A stretch of DNA of 15,712 bases from Alphaproteobacteria bacterium (GTDB lineage: Bacteria > Pseudomonadota > Alphaproteobacteria > UBA9219). Both the position numbers and the translations under genes were made by a program. The DNA lies in assembly GCA_028716765.1 (NCBI GenBank), contig JAQUPC010000047.1, positions 1-15,712 on the forward strand. The letters are read 5' to 3'. The notes under the pieces are model-generated. The model was not told where the DNA came from. It saw nothing but the letters and a program-made list of their open reading frames with translations, and ran no database searches. Below are positions 1 through 7,607 of this stretch, piece after piece (within the stretch, counting starts at the first letter, position 1; each line of letters begins with the position of its first letter).

Positions 1-2
1 TT

Positions 3-3000
3 GCGCCGACCGAAAGCCTTTATTTTGCGACCCTGAAGGGGCAGGCGGTCTGGCAAACCGAACTGAAGTTCGGGAACGATCCGAATGACGAACAGAGCCT
101 CGATGCTCCCCTGCCGCCGGGCAAGGGGTTGACGCCGGGGCTGTATTTCCTTGCCGTCGTTCCGCCGTCGGAAAATCCCGTGGGACCGGCCTTTATGGCC
201 GGACAGTGGTTTCTGATTTCGGATTTAAAGCTTACGGCAATGGTGAGCGCGAACGGCGTGTATGCGTTTGCCGCCGACGCCGCGGCTTTGCAGCCGCGCG
301 CGGACGTGCCGGTTCAGGCGCTTGCCGCCGACGGCCGCGTGCTTGCCGAGGCCAGGACGGAAAAGGACGGCGTGGCGTTTCTTGCCTTGGCGCAAGATCA
401 GAAAGATAAAGCCGCGTTCGTTACGGGCGTGACGGCTTCGGGCGCTCCCTGCATCTTCGATCTGGCCGGGCGGCCCGATAGCGTTTTTAAACCCGCGCCC
501 GTTGAGGCGGCTCTTGTTGCGGATCGCGACCTCTACAGGCCGGGAAGTTCCGCGGTTGTGACGCTGTCGATCAGGGACGAAAAGGGGCTCCCCGGAAAAA
601 CGCCCGTCAGCGCGCTCAAGCTTGTGCGGCCCGATCAGAATTTTTTCAACGAACGATCCGTTCCGGCCGATAAGACAGGCTCTGTTTTTATGACCGTGCC
701 TTTGCCGGTGACGGCGGAGGCGGGCGCGTGGACTCTCCTGTGGCAACGGCCCGACGGCGTTGTGCTGGCGCGGACGCCCCTGCGGCTGAGTCCGGATGGC
801 GTCTGGCCGAAGCTGGACGTCACGGCGGATCGCGAAGTGCTCGAAGCGGGGGGCGACGTTGAGCTCAATGTGCAGGCGGCGGACGAAAGCGACAAACCTT
901 TGCCCTGGCGCGCCGGGCACATCGAGGCCCGGTGGGGACGCCCGGAATTTCCGGGCTGGAAGAAATACCGCTTTGGCGCGGAGGAGCCGAACGCCGCCGG
1001 GCCGATCGCCAAGACCGGATTTTTAACGCTCGGGAAGGGAACGGCGCATGCCCGGCTGCAAATCCCCATGTCATCCAAAGACGTTTCGGTACAAGCCGTC
1101 ACGCTGACGGCCCGGCTCGATGGTCTGGCGGAACCCGTTGTCATGACCTTGCCCGTTAAAGGGCCCTTGGGCTGGATAGGCATAAAACCGTCGCAGGAAG
1201 GATCCTTTGACGAAAACAGCCGCGCGGTTTTTGATGTCATCGCCGTCGACGCCGAAGGAAAGCGGCGCGGCGCCGGAGAACTATTTTATCAGGTTTATGA
1301 AGAAGGCCGCAGCTTCGACTGGTTTCAATCGGACGGCCACTGGAATTATCGTCCTTTGCCGCAACACAGGCGGGTCGGCGGCGGGCGTTTCACGATCGCG
1401 GCGTCCGGTTCCAACAAAATCCAGTGGCCGGTGACGGCCGGTCACTATTTGCTGGAAATTACGAACGGGGACGGCATGGTTCTGGCGCAGCACCGGTTTA
1501 ACGTCGGCGGCAACAAGCCTTCTCTCCCTTCGCCAATCGATCATCGTCTCGCGATCGAAGCGCCCGCGGCCCCCCTAAAGCCCGGCCAAAGCAACGCCGT
1601 CACGATCAAGCTCGCCGAACCGGCGGCGGTCAGCGTGCTTGTGGGCGATGACCGCGTGCGGAAAACCGAATTCCGCCGCATGGACTCCGGCGAAAATTCT
1701 CTCGTTCTTACGCCCTCGAAGGAATGGGGCGGACGGGCGCAAATACTGGTGCGTGCGGTTTTTGCGGACGGGACTGAGGCGGCGGTTTCCCGGGCCTTCC
1801 AGCTTCAACAGGACGGGGCGGGGCTTGCGTTGACGGCGCAGCAAATCCCCGCGGCATTGGCAGGATCGACGGTGATCCTTCCCGTTACGGTGGCGAACGC
1901 TATGCCGCAAAGACAGGTCTTCGTTTCCGCGCTGGCGACGCCTGTCGGAGCGGATATTTCCCACGAACCGTCAAGCTTTACCGTTCCGGCCGAGCCCGTG
2001 ACGCGCGAAGGGCGCGCGGCGATACGTTTGACGCTGCCCGATTTCTCAGGCTCGATGCAAGTGACCTTGACGGCATGGGATGGCCAACAGACCGTCACCA
2101 AAAAAGTTTCTTTTCCTGTGCGTCCGGCCATCGTTATAGAGGCGGAGCCGCCGGAACGGCTTTTTGCCGAAGACCGCGCGGCGTTTGTCCTTGCGCTCGA
2201 AAACAAGGCCGGGGCCGAAGGTTCCTATGCCTACGCCTTGACGCCGCCGCCGGGCATGCGTTTGCAAGGGAAAACAAAAGGAACCGTCGTATTAAAAAAA
2301 GGAAAACGCGTCACGTTGCCGCTTGAAATGAGCGGCGGGAAAAACGTGCGGGATGATTTGCGTCTTGATCTCAAAGGTCCGAATAATTATTCCGCGACGC
2401 GCCTTTGGCCCGTAACCGTTTTGGGCGGAAAGTCCGTTCTTTTGAAAACGGAAGCCAAAACGCTCGATCCCCGCCAGACGCTTGATATTCCGGCCATAAA
2501 ACCGGGTCTGGCCGGAGAGAATTTTGTGCTGGCGAGTCCCTTGCCGCTTCCCGGGTTGCCGCGTCAATGGCAAGCCATGCTGGATGCCGAGCCGTTTACG
2601 ACCGAGGAACTGGCCGCGTGGATCGAGGCCGCCGGATTGTGGCAAAAGAACATGACGGCTGCGGGCCTGATAAGCGGCGAGGCGTTGCGCCGTTTGCGGA
2701 CGCAGCGCCTGAAGCAGCTGCAGGAACGGCAGAACGGCGACGGTGGTTTCTCCCTCTGGCCTTTAAGCGGCGTCAGCGACCTTGCCAGCACGGCGGCCGC
2801 CCTTCCCGCTTTGCAGGGCGAGGCTCCTCTGGCCGCTGAACAGGCTGTCAGGTGGCTTCAGCGCCGCCTCGAAAACACCTGGTTCGAAGAGTCGGAGCGC
2901 CCGGCGCGCGCCAGCGGGCTTCTCGCGCTTTCAATTGCCGGACACGGCGATCTTTCCGCCTTGCGGTATTTTTCCGATACCAGCCGCGACAAGGAGCTGC

Positions 3001-3908
3001 CGCCGTCGGCGCTGGCCGAAACCGCTCTCGCGCTGGCGCTGAATCATGACGACGAGGCCGCCCGCTATTGGCTTCAGCGCGCGCGGGAAGCCGTGAGCCG
3101 CCAGATCGAGAACCGGTCTTTCGACGTATGGCCGCTGTTGCACAAGCTGGCTGCAAACCCTTTGCTGGCTCCGAACGATATCGTCGGCGATGCCGTCAAG
3201 GCGAACGAGGCGTTGCCGCCGCCGGAGCCGGAACAGGCCGCCGCGCCGCTTAAAACCTTGGGCGCACTCGTGCAACGCGCAGGGTCATGGAAGCTTGCCG
3301 TAAACGGAAAGGAACAGAAAGCCGAAGGCGTATTCGTGATGTCTTTGTCCGAAAAAGATTCCGGCCTGTCCCTGCACAATCCGGCGGACGGCATACTGTT
3401 TGTCGTGCAGGCCGGAAGCGCGGAGGGCAAATCTTCTGCGGCTGAACCGCCGGTCCGGAACACAGGTATAAGCCTAAACATTGATCGCCGCCTTTATCGG
3501 CCTGACGGCAATGAGGTGGAGCAAGACGAAACCCTTGAGCAAGACCAGGTTTATCTGCTTTCAATCCACGGGAAGGGAAAGCTTGACGAGCCTTCGCGCC
3601 TGATGCCCCTTCTGATTTCAAACTTTTCGAGTTCGGGGCTTCAACTGATGACGGCCGGAAGCGCTGACAACCAAACATTGATGACGGCCTTGCCGTGGCT
3701 CTCGCCGCCCGTCGCTGCTCTTGCGGGCGCCTTTTCGACCCCCGAAAGCGCGAACTTTGTAATGCAATCGTCAAACGGCTGGCATATCGCCTGTTTCGTG
3801 AAGGCGGGGCGGCGCGGCACGTATGTTCTGCCCCCGGTCCTGACGCGCGATTTGTCCGGCAACAGGCATGCCGTCACGGCGAACATGCCGCGGTGGACGA
3901 TTCCGTGA
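3..3908 (+). CDS. Alpha-2-macroglobulin family protein, 5' partial, thioester-less
   Basis: The frame is open from base 3, giving 1301 residues in the window; bacterial members usually run to about 1500-1650, so the N-terminus (signal peptide or lipobox, first macroglobulin domains) is missing. TTG at 129 is an internal codon, not the start. Family landmarks are an MG-type stretch with DLYRPG (near base 530), a bait-region-like stretch with FDVIAVDAEGK (near 1230), SVLVGDDRVRK (near 1632), and the helical complement-like domain with RQNGDGGFSLW (near 2727). A C-terminal macroglobulin domain follows. Periplasmic family members are thought to trap proteases that breach the envelope. The CxEQ thioester expected at the start of the helical domain is absent: bases 2577-2635 read MLDAEPFTTEELAAWIEA. 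This resembles the YfaS-type thioester-less branch. The usual partner pbpC is not downstream, where the cold-shock gene converges after 20 bases. Confidence 0.9.
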   Translation, partial: APTESLYFATLKGQAVWQTELKFGNDPNDEQSLDAPLPPGKGLTPGLYFLAVVPPSENPVGPAFMAGQWFLISDLKLTAMVSANGVYAFAADAAALQPRADVPVQALAADGRVLAEARTEKDGVAFLALAQDQKDKAAFVTGVTASGAPCIFDLAGRPDSVFKPAPVEAALVADRDLYRPGSSAVVTLSIRDEKGLPGKTPVSALKLVRPDQNFFNERSVPADKTGSVFMTVPLPVTAEAGAWTLLWQRPDGVVLARTPLRLSPDGVWPKLDVTADREVLEAGGDVELNVQAADESDKPLPWRAGHIEARWGRPEFPGWKKYRFGAEEPNAAGPIAKTGFLTLGKGTAHARLQIPMSSKDVSVQAVTLTARLDGLAEPVVMTLPVKGPLGWIGIKPSQEGSFDENSRAVFDVIAVDAEGKRRGAGELFYQVYEEGRSFDWFQSDGHWNYRPLPQHRRVGGGRFTIAASGSNKIQWPVTAGHYLLEITNGDGMVLAQHRFNVGGNKPSLPSPIDHRLAIEAPAAPLKPGQSNAVTIKLAEPAAVSVLVGDDRVRKTEFRRMDSGENSLVLTPSKEWGGRAQILVRAVFADGTEAAVSRAFQLQQDGAGLALTAQQIPAALAGSTVILPVTVANAMPQRQVFVSALATPVGADISHEPSSFTVPAEPVTREGRAAIRLTLPDFSGSMQVTLTAWDGQQTVTKKVSFPVRPAIVIEAEPPERLFAEDRAAFVLALENKAGAEGSYAYALTPPPGMRLQGKTKGTVVLKKGKRVTLPLEMSGGKNVRDDLRLDLKGPNNYSATRLWPVTVLGGKSVLLKTEAKTLDPRQTLDIPAIKPGLAGENFVLASPLPLPGLPRQWQAMLDAEPFTTEELAAWIEAAGLWQKNMTAAGLISGEALRRLRTQRLKQLQERQNGDGGFSLWPLSGVSDLASTAAALPALQGEAPLAAEQAVRWLQRRLENTWFEESERPARASGLLALSIAGHGDLSALRYFSDTSRDKELPPSALAETALALALNHDDEAARYWLQRAREAVSRQIENRSFDVWPLLHKLAANPLLAPNDIVGDAVKANEALPPPEPEQAAAPLKTLGALVQRAGSWKLAVNGKEQKAEGVFVMSLSEKDSGLSLHNPADGILFVVQAGSAEGKSSAAEPPVRNTGISLNIDRRLYRPDGNEVEQDETLEQDQVYLLSIHGKGKLDEPSRLMPLLISNFSSSGLQLMTAGSADNQTLMTALPWLSPPVAALAGAFSTPESANFVMQSSNGWHIACFVKAGRRGTYVLPPVLTRDLSGNRHAVTANMPRWTIP

Positions 3909-3928
3909 ATGAACGAAAAGAGGCTGGC

Positions 3929-4438
3929 TTAATCAAGAAGCTCGATTGATGTGGCTTCGCGTCCTTTTGACGCGCAGTGCACGCACATTTTGAGGCGCTG
4001 GCCGGTCTCAAGAAGAGCCCTACCGAGGCGAAGCACGACGCTCTTGTGGACGAAGACGTCCTTGCCGCCGTCATCCGGAGCGACGAAACCGAACCCTTTG
4101 TCTGCCTTGAACCATTTGACGGTGCCGGTCAGCTCTTCCGTCGGGCCCGTCGCGACAGGTTGGCGCGGCGCCGAAGACGGCACCTCGGTTACGCCCATCA
4201 CTTGCAGAATTTGAAGGACCTGGCGCCCTTTCGGACCCTGACCGATTTGCACGAGAAGCTTGGTTCCCTCGGCGACCTGTTGCAGTCCGGCACGCGTCAG
4301 CACCGACACGTGCATGAACGCATCGGGGGAATTATCCATAGGCGCTACGAATCCGAATCCCTTCGTAAGATTGAACCATTTAACGACGGCTTCGACTTGT
4401 TCTCCATCTCCCGGAGACGGGTTCTCACCAGAAAACAA
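3929..4438 (-). CDS. Double cold-shock-domain protein
   Basis: The 169-residue protein has two complete cold-shock domains, at about residues 14-79 and 103-168, joined by a Pro/Ser/Ala linker. Both carry the nucleic-acid-binding motifs: RNP1 KGFGFVAP at 26-33 and 114-121, and RNP2 as AFMHVS at 40-45 and VFVHKS at 128-133. Such proteins bind single-stranded RNA/DNA and act as RNA chaperones or antiterminators in the cytoplasm; the double-domain form is typical of Alphaproteobacteria. The start is chosen as TTG at 4438. It is the only start codon upstream of the first domain in this frame, since a TGA lies four codons before it, and GAGG at 4446-4449 sits 7 bases upstream as a ribosome-binding site. 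Domain 2 matches the CspA consensus better than domain 1, which has Met for Val in RNP2. Confidence 0.93.
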   Translation of the reverse strand: MFSGENPSPGDGEQVEAVVKWFNLTKGFGFVAPMDNSPDAFMHVSVLTRAGLQQVAEGTKLLVQIGQGPKGRQVLQILQVMGVTEVPSSAPRQPVATGPTEELTGTVKWFKADKGFGFVAPDDGGKDVFVHKSVVLRLGRALLETGQRLKMCVHCASKGREATSIELLD

Positions 4439-4691
4439 CGCACGACCTCATGACGACAGATAAAAGAACCATAGATGAAAACGTGTAACTAACTTTGGGG
4501 AAACAAACAAGACGGAATCGAATCGATAGGCAAAAAATCAGGCAAAATATGTTGGAAAACCTCACATTTCGGCGGGTTCTTGCTTACAATAAGTTAACGG
4601 CTTTTTCCTTTAGCCTTCAGGATTTGTTAGTTCTCGGACAGTACAATTGTAACAGGAGGACTAGGTTTGGAGCCGGAATTGGTATAATGCC
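4439..4691. promoter_or_regulatory. Divergent intergenic region, promoters not firmly located
   Basis: This 253-base, relatively AT-rich spacer lies between two genes that both read outward. On the plus strand CTCACA (4561-4566) and TACAAT (4585-4590), 18 bases apart, are a possible promoter for the exported protein. A second TACAAT at 4642-4647 lies in a perfect 10-base palindrome (4642-4651) but has no good -35. On the minus strand the best pair I see is TTGTTT and TACACG with a 17-base spacer, about 50 bases before the cold-shock start, and it is weak. A strong AGGAGGA at 4654-4660 is 31 bases before the ATG at 4692, too far to be its ribosome-binding site. A short frame from 4495 is not credible as a gene. 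Confidence 0.35.
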
Positions 4692-5705
4692 ATGAAATTA
4701 TTGGCAAAAAAAACATCCGCAATGGAATCCATGGCAACGGGACGCCTTATTGTTCTCATTGCAGGGATTTGTCTGCTGTTAATGTTTGGCCAGCCTGTAT
4801 TGGCGGAGGATAGCGAACCCATCGATGTCGACGGGCACGGCTGGATGTCGCTTGACCACTACACGGACAAAGCAACCCGGTTTCCCGAAGCTTTGGGTCC
4901 GGTTCAGGAAGAGTCTCCGCCGCCTCCGCCTGCTGCCACGGATGTTTCCCAAAGTGCACCCGGCGATGAGGAAGGCACATCAGCAGATGCCGAAAAAACG
5001 GGCGAGCAAGCCTTGGCGCAACCTGTGCGGCCGCTCAATTTGCCCGTCATGCCGGGGCTTAACCTCGGCTATGACGTGCGCGTTACTTCGACGGTGGAGG
5101 ATATGGACAGTGAGGCTGGCGCCGGGGAAGGCGTTTTGGCGCAGCCGACCCGTCCGCTTAATTTGCCCGTCATGCCGGGGCTTGGCCTGACCGACGGCGG
5201 AAAAGAAAATTCGGACAACAACAGGCGGGCCGGTCCGGTCGACGAGTATAGATGGCAAGACGCGAAAACGGCGGCCCGGGATGCTTTCTCCGGCGAAGAC
5301 GAAGAAAGAGAGCAAACGCCGCTAAGCGTGCGTTTTGCCGGACTTCCCGACGGACGCATGACGTCCGTTCCCGGTGCGCCTGTAACGAAGCCTCATAAAA
5401 AAACGCAACCCGCGAAAGAGACATCTCCAACGGCGGTTCCCCGCAATCCGGAAGCTTGCGCGGCGCTGACGGCCTACCGCCAACGGCAACTGGCCGCGAT
5501 CGAAAGCGACCGCCAAACGCTGAACGCTTTGCAGGCGGCCATTGCCGAAATGGGCCTCGACAAGAAACTCGACTTTATGAACGGCGCCAGCGACGGCCTT
5601 ACGGCTTCGCCAAAAACCGGAGAAACGGCGGCGTCTGAAGGGGCCAATAACGGAAACATTACCCCCGCTTCGTCGTCCGAAAACAAGGAATCCCAGCCGC
5701 ATTAA
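4692..5705 (+). CDS. Exported proline-rich protein with LPVMPGL repeats, unknown function
   Basis: I do not recognise this 337-residue protein. It starts with a basic segment and a hydrophobic stretch (about 18-38) ending in VLA, followed by ED, so a signal peptide cleaved after residue 38 is likely; no lipobox Cys is present. The mature part looks largely disordered, rich in Pro, Glu, Ser and Thr, with a PPPPP run at about 76-80. An 18-residue motif, LAQPxRPLNLPVMPGLxL, occurs at 108-125 and again at 149-166. A predicted amphipathic helix spans about 252-295, with one Cys at 256, and the tail is low-complexity. The likely location is the periplasm or cell surface. ATG 4692 has no good ribosome-binding site; internal ATGs at 4722 and 4731 are less likely because they would shorten the basic n-region. 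The pentapeptide-repeat gene begins 72 bases downstream with no obvious terminator between, so the two may be co-transcribed. Confidence 0.75.
   Translation: MKLLAKKTSAMESMATGRLIVLIAGICLLLMFGQPVLAEDSEPIDVDGHGWMSLDHYTDKATRFPEALGPVQEESPPPPPAATDVSQSAPGDEEGTSADAEKTGEQALAQPVRPLNLPVMPGLNLGYDVRVTSTVEDMDSEAGAGEGVLAQPTRPLNLPVMPGLGLTDGGKENSDNNRRAGPVDEYRWQDAKTAARDAFSGEDEEREQTPLSVRFAGLPDGRMTSVPGAPVTKPHKKTQPAKETSPTAVPRNPEACAALTAYRQRQLAAIESDRQTLNALQAAIAEMGLDKKLDFMNGASDGLTASPKTGETAASEGANNGNITPASSSENKESQPH
5013..5189 (+). repeat. Two in-gene direct repeats encoding LAQPxRPLNLPVMPGLxL
   Basis: Copies at 5013-5066 and 5136-5189 have a period of 123 bases (41 codons). The core from the Asn codon through the Gly-Leu codons (AAT TTG CCC GTC ATG CCG) is identical in both copies. 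The flanking codons differ at silent and replacement positions, and the 23 residues between copies are unrelated acidic, variable sequence. The selective conservation of the motif suggests a functional peptide rather than a passive duplication; this is inference. Confidence 0.85.
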
Positions 5706-5777
5706 CCAGTTTGTAACCCCCGGAGACTACCGAGTAAGACAGGCTGAACAACAACGCATCAAGGAGGCGCCGGCTTA

Positions 5778-7100
5778 ATGGGAGTCATCATTCAGGAGGA
5801 ACTGGAGATACTTCTGGCTGCCCATGACAAGCACCTCAAGGGGCTTACCAATGGCCGCCGGCTAGATGTCGCTATGCAAACGTTGCGCGGCCTTGATTTT
5901 TCGGGACGGGATTTGACCGAAGGCGATTTCGTGGGAGCCGTTTTGGACGGTTCAAGCTTTGTTGGCGCCATCGTCGCTCGTGTCAATTTCTTTGGTTGCA
6001 GCATGGTACAGTGCGATTTTCAGGGTGCCGATCTTAGCCAATCGGATTTGCGCGGCGCCCACATGCGTGCCTCCAATTTCGCTCACAGCACCCTGACCGA
6101 GACGAATTTCGGCGAAGGTTCGCTGTTGCGCCGGGATATCAAGGGCAACATTGCCCCGGTTCACGAACTTGGCTCCAGCGTCCTACGTATGCAGGATACC
6201 GTCTTCCATAACGCTTCGGCCGAAAAAGCCCGCTTTTCATCGGCTGTTGCGCTTTCAACGGATCTCAGCCTTGCAAACTTCCGGGGAGCGAAATTGAGCG
6301 GCGTGAATTTCTCCGGCAGCAACCTGCGCGGGGCGTCTTTTAGTCAAGCCGATCTGACAAACTGCAATTTTAACAGCTCCAACATGCGATCGGTCATTTT
6401 GAGCGGCGCTATTCTTGACGGCGCAACCTTTGCCGACGCCGATCTAACCGCCAGCATTATTGATTCCGGCGAATACAGCAATACGGCGTTTGTGAACGCC
6501 AAGCTGCCCCGCTCCATGGAGAATCTGGATATTGAAATTCAGGAAATTCTTGCTCAGCATCAATCATGGGTCAACAGTCTTGGCCGGCAGGGAAAGCAGG
6601 CCAATCTTTCCGGCGTCAACCTTTCCATGGCTATTTTGAACGGTGTCCAGCTTCAGGCTGCAAACCTTAAAAGCTCCATTTTACGAAACGCCTCGTTTAA
6701 CAGCGCCACCTTCTCCATGGCTGATTTGTCGGGTTGCAACGCGGTCGGCGCTTTTTTCCAAAAGGCCGATTGCCGCGGGATCAATTTCTCGGAAGCGACG
6801 CTGGAAGAAGTCGATCTGCGGGACGCGAACTGCTCGCCGATGTCGATCATGACCGGATTCTCGGGCTCGCGACCGATTAGCTGGCCCGCCAACTTTTCGC
6901 AATCCAACCTGCGGCACGCGAAAATGCGGGGCGCCAATCTTTGCTTCGCCAATTTTTCCGGGGCGCTTTTGAACAATTGCGATTTGACGGACGCCAATCT
7001 TGAAGAGGCTGTTTTCACCGATGCCGATCTGACAAACGCCGATCTGCGCGGGGCCAATCTTAACAAGGCCGACCTGCGCGGGGTTATCGGCATGCGGTAA
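5778..7100 (+). CDS. Large pentapeptide-repeat protein (paralog 1)
   Basis: The 440-residue protein consists mainly of pentapeptide repeats of the A(D/N)LxG type, for example ADLSQ, SDLRG, ANFRG, VNFSG and ADLTN. These fold as a right-handed quadrilateral beta-helix. There is no signal peptide, so it is probably cytosolic. Repeat blocks lie at about 36-118, 152-245, 276-355 and 372-436. They are interrupted by non-repeat loops at about 119-150 and 356-372. Two related caps open the halves: residues 7-45 with H16, and 252-282 with H261, W264, S267, G269 and G272. The same plan is seen in the protein at 9593-10849. ATG 5778 follows a strong AAGGAGG at 5761-5767. Some pentapeptide-repeat proteins (Qnr, MfpA) mimic DNA and bind gyrase, but they are about half this size and lack these caps, so that function cannot be transferred. 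Confidence 0.9.
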   Translation: MGVIIQEELEILLAAHDKHLKGLTNGRRLDVAMQTLRGLDFSGRDLTEGDFVGAVLDGSSFVGAIVARVNFFGCSMVQCDFQGADLSQSDLRGAHMRASNFAHSTLTETNFGEGSLLRRDIKGNIAPVHELGSSVLRMQDTVFHNASAEKARFSSAVALSTDLSLANFRGAKLSGVNFSGSNLRGASFSQADLTNCNFNSSNMRSVILSGAILDGATFADADLTASIIDSGEYSNTAFVNAKLPRSMENLDIEIQEILAQHQSWVNSLGRQGKQANLSGVNLSMAILNGVQLQAANLKSSILRNASFNSATFSMADLSGCNAVGAFFQKADCRGINFSEATLEEVDLRDANCSPMSIMTGFSGSRPISWPANFSQSNLRHAKMRGANLCFANFSGALLNNCDLTDANLEEAVFTDADLTNADLRGANLNKADLRGVIGMR

Positions 7101-7105
7101 CCTTC

Positions 7106-7134
7106 TTGTGTCCCCTTTCTCCCGGGTGTAGAAT
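7106..7134 (+). promoter_or_regulatory. Putative sigma70-type promoter of the lipoprotein gene
   Basis: TTGTGT at 7106-7111 and TAGAAT at 7129-7134 are separated by exactly 17 bases. They lie just after the upstream stop codon and about 38 bases before the start at 7172. The -10 matches the consensus at five of six positions, the -35 at three. Confidence 0.5.
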
Positions 7135-7171
7135 CCATAAGCAAACCCGAAGCTGAGTTGAGGAGGAAATC

Positions 7172-7558
7172 ATGCGTTCTCGATCCATAACCGGAATAAG
7201 CGCGGCGCTGGCTGCTATGTTTGTGGCCGCGTGCGCCAGCACATACCAGCCCGTGGTCGATATGCAAGGCGTCGATACGTATAAGTACCAGCAAGATCTG
7301 TCGGCATGTCGGCAATACGCCGAGCAGGTGAATCCGTGGGAAAGTGCAGGGATTGATACGTTGATAGGCGCGGCAGGCGGCGCGGCGTTGGGCGCGGCGA
7401 CAGGCGCGGTTGTCGGAAGCCCCGCGATGGGCGCGGCGACCGGGGCGGCTGTCGGCGGTATCGGCGGCGGCGCTTACGGCGGCCTAAGTGGCGCCGATCG
7501 CCAAAAAGCCATTATCAGCAATTGCTTGAAAGGGCGCGGGTATAAGGTTCTCGGCTAA
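7172..7558 (+). CDS. Glycine-zipper outer-membrane lipoprotein
   Basis: The 128-residue protein begins with a basic n-region, a hydrophobic segment and the lipobox VAAC, so Cys21 is the probable lipidated residue. After a conserved-looking segment (QGVDTYKYQQDLSACRQYA, about 32-50) comes a glycine-zipper region at about 66-105, with repeated GAAxGA and GGxGGG motifs able to form tightly packed helices in or on a membrane. The C-terminal SNCLKGRGYKVLG ending matches small proteobacterial glycine-zipper lipoproteins. Cys46 and Cys118 could form a disulfide. ATG 7172 is supported by AGGAGG at 7161-7166. The gene has its own putative promoter and a terminator overlapping its stop codon, so it is probably monocistronic. 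Function beyond envelope association is unknown. Confidence 0.9.
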   Translation: MRSRSITGISAALAAMFVAACASTYQPVVDMQGVDTYKYQQDLSACRQYAEQVNPWESAGIDTLIGAAGGAALGAATGAVVGSPAMGAATGAAVGGIGGGAYGGLSGADRQKAIISNCLKGRGYKVLG

Positions 7559-7570
7559 GCCGGGTTTTTT
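7550..7570 (+). terminator. Rho-independent terminator of the lipoprotein gene
   Basis: CTCGGC and GCCGGG form a 6-bp stem (one U-G pair) around a 3-base loop made by the TAA stop codon itself (7556-7558), followed by six T residues at 7565-7570. The stop codon therefore lies inside the terminator hairpin. Confidence 0.7.
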
Positions 7571-7580
7571 GCGCAAGAGG

Positions 7581-7604
7581 GGCGGCTTGACCGTTTGAGC
7601 CGCC
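7581..7604 (-). terminator. Hairpin after the phosphoribosyltransferase-like gene
   Basis: A perfect 7-bp stem, GGCGGCT with AGCCGCC, encloses a 10-base loop and starts three bases after the stop codon of the minus-strand gene at 7608. No good T-run follows on the minus strand, so it may be a weak or factor-assisted terminator, or an mRNA 3'-end stabiliser. Confidence 0.4.
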
Positions 7605-7607
7605 TTC

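Noticed and set aside
4495..4695. 66-codon plus-strand frame in the divergent spacer
   Set aside because: TTG start without a ribosome-binding site, in a spacer expected to hold promoters; no recognisable motif.
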